Part shown: one piece after another, positions 1-6,468 of the stretch
Layout: each line of letters opens with the position of its first letter
How positions within the stretch are numbered: the stretch's first letter is position 1
DNA from: Granulosicoccaceae bacterium
GTDB lineage: Bacteria; Pseudomonadota; Gammaproteobacteria; Granulosicoccales; Granulosicoccaceae
DNA: 13,123 nucleotides
Assembly (NCBI GenBank): GCA_023301405.1
Contig: JALZUX010000546.1
Span: 1 to 13,123, forward strand
Direction: 5' to 3'
Made by a program: the position numbers and the translations under genes
Notes under the pieces: generated by a model
Databases searched by the model: none
What the model was told of the DNA's origin: nothing
What the model saw: only the letters and a program-made list of their open reading frames with translations

Positions 1-95
1 AATTGACATAAACAACTCTCGCTTTCGCTTTGCCAAACCCCACCTATACTCACCGGTTAATTCATTTCCACACAAGTGACAACGCAGGTGATCGA
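1..95 (+). promoter_or_regulatory. Possible promoter and 5' leader of the first operon
   Basis: A -10-like TATACT lies at 45-50, with only a weak -35 candidate about 17 nt upstream. A perfect TTGACA at 3-8 is too far from TATACT to pair with it and has no convincing -10 of its own. If TATACT is used, transcription would begin near position 57. The in-frame TTG at 30 would then lie upstream of the transcript, which favours the ATG at 96. The sequence AGGTGA at 86-91 is a suitable ribosome binding site for that ATG. Confidence 0.3.
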
Positions 96-797
96 ATGAC
101 GGATATCGAATTCTCAGAGTGGCCCGGCGCATGGGAGCGGCATGTGATCCGCAAGGCCAAGAACCCCCAGCTGTTCTTTCGCAGACTACCTCCTACTGAG
201 GCTGACTTGCTCAAAGCACAATCACGTGACCAACAGGAACTGACGCAGCTTAACCAACACCTGGCCACACTGGCGGTCCAGTGCACCGAACTCACCGAGG
301 AAAGCAACGCTGAGACGATTGCAGCCATAAAAATGGATCTGGACCGTTGCTACGATACGGCCTGTGGATTGGGCGCAGACCTGAAAGAGCAAAAAGACGC
401 GCTATCCATGCTAAATGAAGTCATCACCAATTCAGTGCGCCGCGCACTTCAGGAAAGTGATGAACACCAACGGCTACTGCAAATTAAACAAGAATCGCTG
501 CGCATGCGTCACCTCACCCGCCTGAGCTATCCAATTGTCTGCGACCTGTTACGAAGCATTTCACCAATACCCAACGCAGAAACCGCCGCCGCCATGCTGT
601 GTGAGACAGACGAAGCCTTCACGGTAGCATTAGATGTTTTAGATGAGGCCAAAAGAAGGTATCTTGCAGAGGGCATACAAACTATCGAAGATCGCCTGCA
701 CGATTCGGACATCCTGTTCCGCATAGATCGAAAACAGAAAATTTTACACAAACGGCTGCTTGCCAGCCACGCCATTGAAGAGGGCGAAACCGGTTAA
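96..797 (+). CDS. Hypothetical helical/coiled-coil protein, first gene of a coupled pair
   Basis: I do not recognise a named family. From the ATG at 96 the protein is 233 residues, with no signal peptide or membrane segment, so it is probably cytoplasmic. Residues about 30-125 are rich in Glu, Gln, Lys and Leu and read as long helices with coiled-coil character. A later segment (L-S-Y-P-I-V-C-D-L-L-R, then S-P-I-P) looks like a conserved globular core rather than coil. The frame stays open upstream to a TTG at 30, but ATG 96 has a good AGGTGA ribosome binding site 4 nt upstream, so I chose it. The stop TAA shares its last base with the ATG of the next gene, which implies translational coupling and a shared role with the synthase-like protein. 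Function is unknown. Confidence 0.75.
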   Translation: MTDIEFSEWPGAWERHVIRKAKNPQLFFRRLPPTEADLLKAQSRDQQELTQLNQHLATLAVQCTELTEESNAETIAAIKMDLDRCYDTACGLGADLKEQKDALSMLNEVITNSVRRALQESDEHQRLLQIKQESLRMRHLTRLSYPIVCDLLRSISPIPNAETAAAMLCETDEAFTVALDVLDEAKRRYLAEGIQTIEDRLHDSDILFRIDRKQKILHKRLLASHAIEEGETG

Positions 798-1687
798 TGA
801 CAGCAAACGCTATTGACGAGTGGACACTCAATGCCATACCGCCCGGAAGCGGAAGATACTACGCCATATTGCATGCCCACCAAAGCGCCCAACCTCGCTT
901 GCGAGCACTTGCTACACTCACTTCAATCTGGAGCAAGTTATGCTTCAGTAATCGCGAAATAGAAGTCGCACAAAAAAAAATGGACTGGTGGCGTGAAGAA
1001 CTCAACCGCGAAGCCTATCTACACCCGGTGACATGCGAACTCCAACAACTTAATGACGGCGCCATACTCAACGCTGAACTACGCACCCAGCTTTTGAATA
1101 TTCACAAAGGCTATGCATCACTACTGACAGCAGGCAGTCCCGCCACCGAGCAAGCCAACCAGCAATTTCATCAGCTGACAGGCGCCACTGCTTGCGAGGT
1201 ACTTTGCCACTCTGGTTTAAATTCACAAGGCGGCGAAAACGTACAAAACGTACGCCAAGCAGGCGTACTACTATCGCGCCTGCGATGCCTGAGACACATA
1301 AACAAGCACATTAATAACGGCCTGATGTGCCTACCCATGGCAGAGCTCGAAGCACGGAACATCAAACCGAATCAGTTTATTCCAGGCGCGGTACCACCTG
1401 AGGCCGCCAAATATCTGGACGATACATTGCAAACACTGAAACTAGACATAGAACAATGCCTGCAGCAACTCACCAACACGATTACAACAGCCCCCGGTAC
1501 CGACGACTGCAAATCTGTTTATATTTATCTGCAACTGCAACTGCAATTGCTGCACTCCATGCAAAAAGACCCCACACACTTGTTTGAGCCGGACGTTCGC
1601 CTGGCGCCACTGCGCAACTACTGGATCGCGCTAAAAGCGGCAGCCCGATTTGATCGAGCCAGTAAAAAGATTAACGGGGCAAACTAA
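797..1687 (+). CDS. Diverged squalene/phytoene synthase-family protein, probably non-catalytic
   Basis: This 296-residue, mostly helical protein shows the landmarks of the squalene/phytoene synthase (SQS_PSY) fold. They are G-S-G-R-Y-Y-A near residue 18, A-L followed 24 residues later by M-D-W-W-R-E-E-L (62-69), H-P-V-T (76-79), and a second-motif region ending G-L-M-C-L-P (175-180). Active enzymes have N-I-L-R-D-x-x-x-D before that Gly-x-x-x-Leu-Pro. Here the matching stretch is R-C-L-R-H-I-N-K-H, so both metal-binding Asp positions are His (H167, H171). The first Asp-rich motif is also absent between residues 37 and 62. Prenyl-diphosphate condensation is therefore unlikely. A structural or assembly role, as in the homologous mitochondrial factor NDUFAF6, is a possible analogy only. 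The start overlaps the previous stop. A run of nine A (972-980) and a threefold CTGCAA repeat lie inside the gene. The family call is from motif pattern and is fairly secure; the function is inferred. Confidence 0.7.
   Translation: MTANAIDEWTLNAIPPGSGRYYAILHAHQSAQPRLRALATLTSIWSKLCFSNREIEVAQKKMDWWREELNREAYLHPVTCELQQLNDGAILNAELRTQLLNIHKGYASLLTAGSPATEQANQQFHQLTGATACEVLCHSGLNSQGGENVQNVRQAGVLLSRLRCLRHINKHINNGLMCLPMAELEARNIKPNQFIPGAVPPEAAKYLDDTLQTLKLDIEQCLQQLTNTITTAPGTDDCKSVYIYLQLQLQLLHSMQKDPTHLFEPDVRLAPLRNYWIALKAAARFDRASKKINGAN
1529..1546 (+). repeat. Three tandem CTGCAA units inside the synthase-like gene
   Basis: Three perfect CTGCAA hexamers in a row encode Leu-Gln repeats near residues 245-250 of the synthase-like protein. 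The frame is preserved for any change in copy number. It is a short in-frame repeat within a predicted helix, and copy-number variation would lengthen or shorten that helix by two residues per unit. Confidence 0.6.
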
Positions 1688-1709
1688 CCCGACGCACCAC
1701 AACCGGCGC

Positions 1710-1715
1710 TATAAT
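1710..1715 (+). promoter_or_regulatory. Putative -10 element (TATAAT) of the sulfatase-like gene
   Basis: A perfect TATAAT lies 22 nt after the preceding stop codon. No good -35 or extended -10 is visible, so it may be weak or activator-dependent. Transcription would start near 1722. The in-frame ATG at 1714, which overlaps the hexamer, would not be transcribed, and this supports translation from the ATG at 1744. Confidence 0.4.
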
Positions 1716-1743
1716 GCTGTCACGCTCCCGGACAGCATTCAAC

Positions 1744-3423
1744 ATGACTCGCAAATCACCTAATATTCTATTCATCATGTACGATCAGCTGCGCTTTGAC
1801 TACCTAAGCTGCGCAGGCCACAGAACTCTACACACCCCGAACTTTGATCGAGTGGCGCAAATGGGCGTTCGCTTTTCACGTTGCTATGTCCAGTCCCCGG
1901 TTTGCGGTGCCTCGCGAATGAGTTTTTATACCGGCCGTTATTGCCACAGCCACGGCGCGCAGTGGAACGGCTACCCGTTGCGAGTAGGCGAGCACACCAT
2001 GGGCGATCATCTGCGAGCCGTCGGCATGGACTGCCACCTGATTGGTAAAACTCATATGCGAGCCGACAAAGAAGGCATGCAACGGCTCGGCATGTCTGAA
2101 ACCGACTCCATCGGTTTACGGCAATCCGAATGTGGATTTGACAGCTACATACGCGAAGACGGCATGATCTGCGAAGGACCCGATGGTTTTTACGACAGCC
2201 GCCGCTCACCGTACAATGAATATCTAAACCAGGCAGGCTACAGCGCAAAAAATCCGTGGCACGAAAACGCCAACGCATCAATCACTGACGACGGCCAGAT
2301 CGCTTCAGGCTTTTTAATGCAAAACGCAGGCATGCCCGCCAACGTTCGTGAAAAAGACTCCGAAACGCCATGGCTCACACGGCGCACGATTGATTTCATT
2401 AAAGAACAAAGCGAAGACAAACCATGGCTTGCACATGTCTCTTACATCAAGCCCCACTGGCCGTACATCGTGCCCGCCCCTTATCACAACAAGTACAACA
2501 CCAGTGACATACAACCACTTCAACGTGACGATAACGAGCTTACTGATCCACACCCGGTGTACGAAGCGTTCACCAGCAATCGGATCGGCAAAGCATTCCA
2601 TAAACAAGAAGTCAGAGACGTAGTCATACCAGCCTACATGGCGCTGATAAAGCAATGCGACGACCAGCTTGGCGTGCTGCTGGATTTCCTTGAAGAGTCC
2701 GGTCGCATGAACAACACCATGATTGTCCTGACGTCAGATCATGGCGACTACCTTGGCGATCACTGGATGGGTGAAAAAGATCTATTCCACGATGTCTCAG
2801 CCCGCGTACCGTTGATTATCTACGATCCATCAGCAGCCGCCGATAGCACACGCGGCACTGTCTGCGATGAACTGGTCGAAGGCATTGACTGTGCCGCCAC
2901 CTTTATTGAAACAGCCGGCGGTGAAGTACCGGAACATATTGTTGAGGGAAAATCGCTACTGCCGTTTATCCATGGCACAACACCGGATAAATGGCGTGAG
3001 TTTGCCATCAGTGAATACGATTACTCTGTAACACCGGCTGGCGTAAAACTGGGGCTGGCGCCGAGAGACTGCCGCCTGTTTATGGTGGCCGACAAAAAAT
3101 GGAAATTCATGCACGCGGAAGGTGGCTTTCGTCCAATGCTATTCAACCTTGAGAATGACCCGCACGAGCTCAATGACTTGGCACGAGAAGACAATCACCA
3201 GGACATCATCGACCTAATGCATGAGCGCTTAGCACAGTGGGCAAGGCGTATGTCCCAAAGGCTCACAAAATCAGAACAAGATCTTAAAGACATGCGTGGA
3301 CGCTCCGCACGCAAGGGTGTATTGCTGGGCCTTTATGACGGCACTGAAGTCGATGATGAATTACTGAATAAGTATGTAGGTAAAGCAAAGTTTGACTACG
3401 TGAACGAACAACAGAAAAGCTAA
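1744..3423 (+). CDS. Sulfatase-superfamily hydrolase, phosphonate monoester hydrolase-like
   Basis: This 559-residue alkaline phosphatase/sulfatase-superfamily enzyme should hydrolyse a sulfate, phosphate or phosphonate monoester. Visible landmarks are P-N-I-L-F-I-M-Y-D-Q with metal-ligand Asp14, the maturation motif C-G-A-S-R with Cys54 as the predicted formylglycine, G-K-T-H (Lys102, His104), K-P-H-W-P-Y (His238), and T-S-D-H-G-D-Y-L-G-D-H (Asp332, His333) followed by G-E-K (Lys345). The C-terminal half, with S-E-Y-D-Y, a C-R-L-F-M-V-A-D-K-K-W-K-F stretch and N-D-P-H-E-L-N-D-L-A, resembles phosphonate monoester hydrolases more than choline sulfatases. No signal peptide is seen, so it is probably cytoplasmic. 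The motif has Ala where C-x-P-x-R enzymes have Pro. A separate formylglycine-generating enzyme is needed and is not in this window. The frame is open to an ATG at 1714, but that codon overlaps a TATAAT and gives ten residues outside the usual family start. The substrate cannot be read from sequence. Confidence 0.88.
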   Translation: MTRKSPNILFIMYDQLRFDYLSCAGHRTLHTPNFDRVAQMGVRFSRCYVQSPVCGASRMSFYTGRYCHSHGAQWNGYPLRVGEHTMGDHLRAVGMDCHLIGKTHMRADKEGMQRLGMSETDSIGLRQSECGFDSYIREDGMICEGPDGFYDSRRSPYNEYLNQAGYSAKNPWHENANASITDDGQIASGFLMQNAGMPANVREKDSETPWLTRRTIDFIKEQSEDKPWLAHVSYIKPHWPYIVPAPYHNKYNTSDIQPLQRDDNELTDPHPVYEAFTSNRIGKAFHKQEVRDVVIPAYMALIKQCDDQLGVLLDFLEESGRMNNTMIVLTSDHGDYLGDHWMGEKDLFHDVSARVPLIIYDPSAAADSTRGTVCDELVEGIDCAATFIETAGGEVPEHIVEGKSLLPFIHGTTPDKWREFAISEYDYSVTPAGVKLGLAPRDCRLFMVADKKWKFMHAEGGFRPMLFNLENDPHELNDLAREDNHQDIIDLMHERLAQWARRMSQRLTKSEQDLKDMRGRSARKGVLLGLYDGTEVDDELLNKYVGKAKFDYVNEQQKS

Positions 3424-3439
3424 CAAGGGCACATGAACA

Positions 3440-4075
3440 GTGCAAACATACTCACACCTGTTTATTGCAGCGATTCTTAGAAAACCACTTAGCCGACGAT
3501 TTCACCTGCAAACAAACAAAGGCGTTCCAGAATTTCGTGGTAGTGCTTTTTTATTCGGCGCTGTACTTCCGGACTTGCCGCTTATCATCACCACGCTGGT
3601 TTGCATGGTCATAGACAAGCTAAACGGCCTGTCCGTGCCAGACCCGGATACCGTCATCAATGGCAGCGTCACCATGCGCCTGTTCCGCGATTGGTACTTT
3701 AATAATCCGTGGGTCATTGCAGAACACAATTTGTTTCACAGCCCCACTTCATTGATCATCATGCTGGGCATCACATGGTGGTTGTATTCAAAAGGCAAGC
3801 AACGCTATACGCCATGGTGCTTTTGGTTACTAATTAGCTGTGCACTTCATACCTCCTGCGATATACTCGTTCATCACGACGATGGCCCGCTATTATTTTT
3901 TCCATTCAATTGGGACATTCGTTACTTCAGCCCGCTAAGCTATTGGGACCCATCCTACTATGGAAAGCAGTTTGTAATTTTTGAACACCTTCTTGACCTG
4001 ATACTAATTGCAATATTGCTACGCCAGTTTAGTCACTGGCGTATTGCACGAAAAAAACATAGTCGTACACACTGA
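3440..4075 (+). CDS. Membrane-bound metal-dependent hydrolase, YdjM/DUF457-like
   Basis: This 211-residue integral membrane protein resembles the inner-membrane metal-dependent hydrolases of the YdjM (DUF457) group. It has Y-S-H-L near the N-terminus (His6), G-A-V-L-P-D-L (Asp45), L-F-H-S-P-T-S (His100), L-H-T-S-C-D (His137, Asp141) and a His pair at 145-146, all plausible metal ligands. Hydrophobic segments lie near residues 36-58, 102-116, 125-142 and 179-194. The start is a GTG: a TGA at 3434-3436 is in frame just upstream, and AAGGGC at 3425-3430 serves as ribosome binding site. It begins 16 nt after the sulfatase-like gene on the same strand, so the two are probably co-transcribed. The true substrate of this family is not established; a lipid or phosphoester is often assumed. 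A link to the neighbouring hydrolase is inference from position. Confidence 0.75.
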   Translation: MQTYSHLFIAAILRKPLSRRFHLQTNKGVPEFRGSAFLFGAVLPDLPLIITTLVCMVIDKLNGLSVPDPDTVINGSVTMRLFRDWYFNNPWVIAEHNLFHSPTSLIIMLGITWWLYSKGKQRYTPWCFWLLISCALHTSCDILVHHDDGPLLFFPFNWDIRYFSPLSYWDPSYYGKQFVIFEHLLDLILIAILLRQFSHWRIARKKHSRTH

Positions 4076-4181
4076 TTAAAATTAAACTCATTGCATAGCG
4101 TTCAAGTCACGCTCGCCTGCTGCCCTTGCCTTAAGGCACATGATTAGCTTGAAAATCACTGCTTACCACTTACGCTTTAAG

Positions 4182-4199
4182 ACGCCATCGCAATGGCGT
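4182..4199. repeat. Inverted repeat (7-bp stem, 4-nt loop)
   Basis: ACGCCAT at 4182-4188 pairs with ATGGCGT at 4193-4199 around the loop CGCA. No run of T follows on either strand, so it does not look like a classical terminator. The right arm contains the ATG of the small hydrophobic ORF at 4193, so in an RNA the start codon would be paired. Confidence 0.5.
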
Positions 4200-4270
4200 G
4201 TGCCATATTAGCGGGGCATTTGATCGCACTGATCACCATACTGCCTACCATTGTTGCCCTGACTCATTAA
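4193..4270 (+). CDS. Possible small hydrophobic membrane peptide (25 residues)
   Basis: An ATG-to-TAA frame encodes a 25-residue peptide beginning M-A-C-A-I-L-A-G. Almost all of it is Ala, Leu, Ile, Val or Thr, with two His and no strong charges, enough for one membrane-spanning helix. A stop (TAA at 4178-4180) lies just upstream in frame, so ATG 4193 is the only start. A weak promoter may exist (TTGAAA 4149-4154, then TACGCT 4171-4176, 16-nt spacer). There is no good ribosome binding site, and the start codon lies in a hairpin arm. Size and hydrophobicity are like type I toxins or small stress membrane proteins, but no antisense RNA gene is apparent. Chance occurrence is quite possible. Confidence 0.25.
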   Translation: MACAILAGHLIALITILPTIVALTH

Positions 4271-4300
4271 CGGAGATCGGCCGGCGATTGCATAAAATCT

Positions 4301-4332
4301 ACCCACCGAGATTGCTGTTAACCTCGGTGGGT
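4301..4332 (-). terminator. Terminator-like hairpin downstream of the DUF2817 gene
   Basis: ACCCACCGAG (4301-4310) and CTCGGTGGGT (4323-4332) form a perfect 10-bp stem with a 12-nt loop. Read on the minus strand, the stem is followed by AGATTTTATG, which gives a short U-rich tail about 95 nt after the DUF2817 stop codon. The plus-strand exit has no T run, so termination of the minus-strand transcript is the better reading, although the stem could act in both directions. Confidence 0.5.
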
Positions 4333-4426
4333 TCAGCCTATACCTAAACCCTGAAATTTCTCAACCCACAACCGAATTTAACACTTACTGTAGCTGGCCA
4401 TTCCATTGTTATAACTCTTTAGATAT

Positions 4427-5497
4427 TCACTCGACACGACAGGCTGTTTTAATAATACCCAAGCTTGCGTCTACCACCCCCCGACGCCACTCAATATCGG
4501 CTGGACAAAAGCATGCTAATAGCTCCTGTTTTGCTGCACGGTATCGACGACTTGTTCGGTCTTCAAAACGGTGAGCACAGTTCTCTTCACGTAATGCCTT
4601 TAAAACTCGAACCACATTATAGGTACCAAACTCCACCCCTACGAAGCGATAATCAAGCCCCTGTGCTTGCTGCTGACACCAAGCACCGAAAATTCCGTTC
4701 ACGGGATAGGCGGTTCCGCCTGTTTCGCCCAATGCTTCAATGGCTTCGCTGCCAAATAACTGCTCAAACCACTGATACCTTTCGGTACCGGCTGGCTCAT
4801 TTAATAACAATTTATATCGCCCATACTCACCAAGTCCACTATGCAGATCGATATGGAACACTTGCGACGACTGACCCAGCCATGATTCCAGATGGTTAAC
4901 GACAACATTGGTTGACTCTTCAGGCCCATAACCACCAAAAAATAAACCACTCGGATACTGATATTGGCCAGACGCGATTGACTCTTTTAAAGCCGCCATC
5001 CCATGGCGCCAGATTTTCCATGCTGCTTTGAGTTTGAATACTTCAAGCTTTGAAGGCATTTTTTCTGGATTCAGGAAACTGTTGTGCAAGGCATAACCCG
5101 CAGGCGCTCCGGAGTATGTATTTTTTAACTCAGGGAAGTTTCTATTCAGGTCTACGTTACCTTCATTAAACCGTCGTGAATGGCGAAAGCCATAAGGATT
5201 TATAGCGTGCACCAACACTACTCGCAAACCATCAGCAAGTGGATCGTTGACGACACCCTTAAGCCAAGCCAGTTGCACTGCGGATCCAAAAAAACCCTCG
5301 ACACCGTGAATTCCCGAGGTAACAATCAGCGTTTTTTTCGCCGTGGCAGATCCCACAATCGCGATATCTATTGTCAGTGCCGGGTCAGCTTTGCTGCACA
5401 CTTGGTAGGATAAGCACTGTGCACCTGCCCTATTAGCCGCCCGCAAAAAGCGAGTTTTCGCTTGATCGTAGCTTGCTGAAAAATATCGCTCTTTCAT
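4427..5497 (-). CDS. DUF2817 family M14-fold zinc carboxypeptidase-like protein
   Basis: This 356-residue protein has the zinc-carboxypeptidase (M14-like) signature of the DUF2817 family. It has S-G-I-H-G-V-E-G (His64 and Glu67, zinc ligands), I-N-P-Y-G-F followed by V-D-L-N-R-N-F-P (Arg119, substrate carboxylate side), H-I-D-L-H-S-G (His219, third zinc ligand) and V-G-V-E-F-G (Glu289, likely catalytic). No signal peptide is visible, so a cytoplasmic amidase or peptidase is expected; the substrate is unknown. The start ATG overlaps the last 4 nt of the upstream SDR gene (ATGA), so translation is probably coupled and the two genes share an operon. A terminator-like stem follows about 95 nt downstream. 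All three zinc ligands and the Glu are present, so it should be active. Confidence 0.82.
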   Translation of the reverse strand: MKERYFSASYDQAKTRFLRAANRAGAQCLSYQVCSKADPALTIDIAIVGSATAKKTLIVTSGIHGVEGFFGSAVQLAWLKGVVNDPLADGLRVVLVHAINPYGFRHSRRFNEGNVDLNRNFPELKNTYSGAPAGYALHNSFLNPEKMPSKLEVFKLKAAWKIWRHGMAALKESIASGQYQYPSGLFFGGYGPEESTNVVVNHLESWLGQSSQVFHIDLHSGLGEYGRYKLLLNEPAGTERYQWFEQLFGSEAIEALGETGGTAYPVNGIFGAWCQQQAQGLDYRFVGVEFGTYNVVRVLKALREENCAHRFEDRTSRRYRAAKQELLACFCPADIEWRRGVVDASLGIIKTACRVE

Positions 5498-6345
5498 GTT
5501 ACTAACGATACTACTTCAGCCACTCCCGGTAACGGTATTGCAAGCGCCTGTGCCCGCGCGCAATCTGAACGAAGATCCATTGGCAAGCCGTCGATACCAT
5601 GGCCTGACCTCTCAGTAATCATGTCAACGGTATCAATCGACCAATGCGCCAGCATAACTCGTGCAAACTGAGCTCGGCTGATTACCTCTGACCCTACTAC
5701 ATTCATCACACCACTGACATCAGTATGCTTACAAGCCAAAAGGCACAATGTATTTGACAGAGAATCAATCCATACCGGCTGGCGAAGCACATCATGGAAT
5801 AACACCAGAGGCTCGCCACGCAGCAAACGATCTACAAAACCTTGCGTGCCGCGGTCCATTTGCTCAAGCCCGTAAATCAATGAAGTCCGAACAATCACCG
5901 CATCCGGTTTCACCGCTAGTACTGCTTGCTCGCCGAGTGCCTTGGTACGACCATAGGTATTGATGGGACTAGCAACCGCTTCATCTGCATAGGGAGCTTC
6001 AGTTCCGTTGTGCACCACATCAGTAGATACCATCACCAGCCGGCTCCCTACTCTGGCAGCAGCGGCAGCAATAGTCGCTGATGCCCTGTGATTCACCGCC
6101 TCCATTTGTGACTCGTCAGCACCAGGGTTGCTGGCAGCTGCATGGATAATGACGTCAGGGCGAATACGCTTGATCAATTGGTCAGTGGCAACGTTATCTG
6201 TGAGGTCAACTGACTCAGCCTGCACTGTTTGATGTACCGACCCACGTTGCCGGGCCACACCAATGACTTCACCAAAAGCCGCAGCAATAACCAACAACCG
6301 ATGAGCCAGATAACCGCTGGCACCGGTGATTAAAATTTTGTCCAT
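5494..6345 (-). CDS. RmlD-like extended short-chain dehydrogenase/reductase
   Basis: This 283-residue NAD(P)-binding protein belongs to the dTDP-4-dehydrorhamnose reductase-like (RmlD) branch of extended SDRs. It has a Rossmann motif T-G-A-S-G-Y-L-A (7-14), D-L-T-D near 47-50, H-A-A-A at 68-71, V-S-T-D (106-109) and the catalytic Y-G-R-T-K (Tyr131, Lys135). The third Gly of G-x-x-G-x-x-G is Ala14, a mild deviation. RmlD proteins reduce a nucleotide-linked ketosugar, but no rhamnose genes (rmlA, B or C) are nearby, so a different substrate is likely. It is the first gene of a two-gene minus-strand operon with the DUF2817 gene. An upstream ATG only 12 nt away hits a stop at once, which fixes the start at 6345. 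The ribosome binding site is weak. Confidence 0.82.
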   Translation of the reverse strand: MDKILITGASGYLAHRLLVIAAAFGEVIGVARQRGSVHQTVQAESVDLTDNVATDQLIKRIRPDVIIHAAASNPGADESQMEAVNHRASATIAAAAARVGSRLVMVSTDVVHNGTEAPYADEAVASPINTYGRTKALGEQAVLAVKPDAVIVRTSLIYGLEQMDRGTQGFVDRLLRGEPLVLFHDVLRQPVWIDSLSNTLCLLACKHTDVSGVMNVVGSEVISRAQFARVMLAHWSIDTVDMITERSGHGIDGLPMDLRSDCARAQALAIPLPGVAEVVSLVT

Positions 6346-6383
6346 CTATCTACTCATCAAGGTCACTAACGACCCTTTGCAAT

Positions 6384-6396
6384 GCGAATATTTCGC
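6384..6396. repeat. Short inverted repeat, possible operator near the SDR gene
   Basis: GCGAA and TTCGC flank a 3-nt centre TAT, about 40-50 nt upstream of the SDR start codon. The position suits an operator, but the arms are only 5 bp and no regulator is known for it. Confidence 0.25.
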
Positions 6397-6449
6397 TAGA
6401 GTTATCGAGCCTTTCGCCAATGGTAGGTCATGGCAAATTATTACGCGGC

Positions 6450-6468
6450 GTCGTCAAATCCTGACGAC
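6450..6468. repeat. 7-bp inverted repeat in the divergent intergenic region
   Basis: GTCGTCA (6450-6456) and TGACGAC (6462-6468) are perfect reverse complements with the spacer AATCC. There is no T run on either side, so a protein-binding site is more likely than a terminator. It lies about 105 nt upstream of the SDR start. Confidence 0.35.

Larger units (their letters stand above)
4076..4426. other. Intergenic region between two convergent operons
   Basis: This 351-nt gap lies between the converging membrane hydrolase and DUF2817 genes. It holds a 12-nt perfect palindrome TGCCTTAAGGCA (4127-4138), a 7-bp hairpin (4182-4199), a possible 25-codon hydrophobic ORF (4193-4270) and a 10-bp terminator-like stem (4301-4332). 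I see no larger gene. Confidence 0.6.

Noticed and set aside
3..16. The sequence TTGACATAAACAAC at the window start nearly repeats at 9073-9086 (TTGACATAGACAAC), suggesting a shared promoter element.
   Set aside because: A 13 of 14 match is expected many times by chance when every pair of positions in 13 kb is considered, and no matching -10 spacing is shared.
4465..4899. Plus-strand 144-codon frame antisense to the DUF2817 gene.
   Set aside because: It lies entirely within a well supported zinc peptidase-like gene on the other strand and shows no domain motifs.
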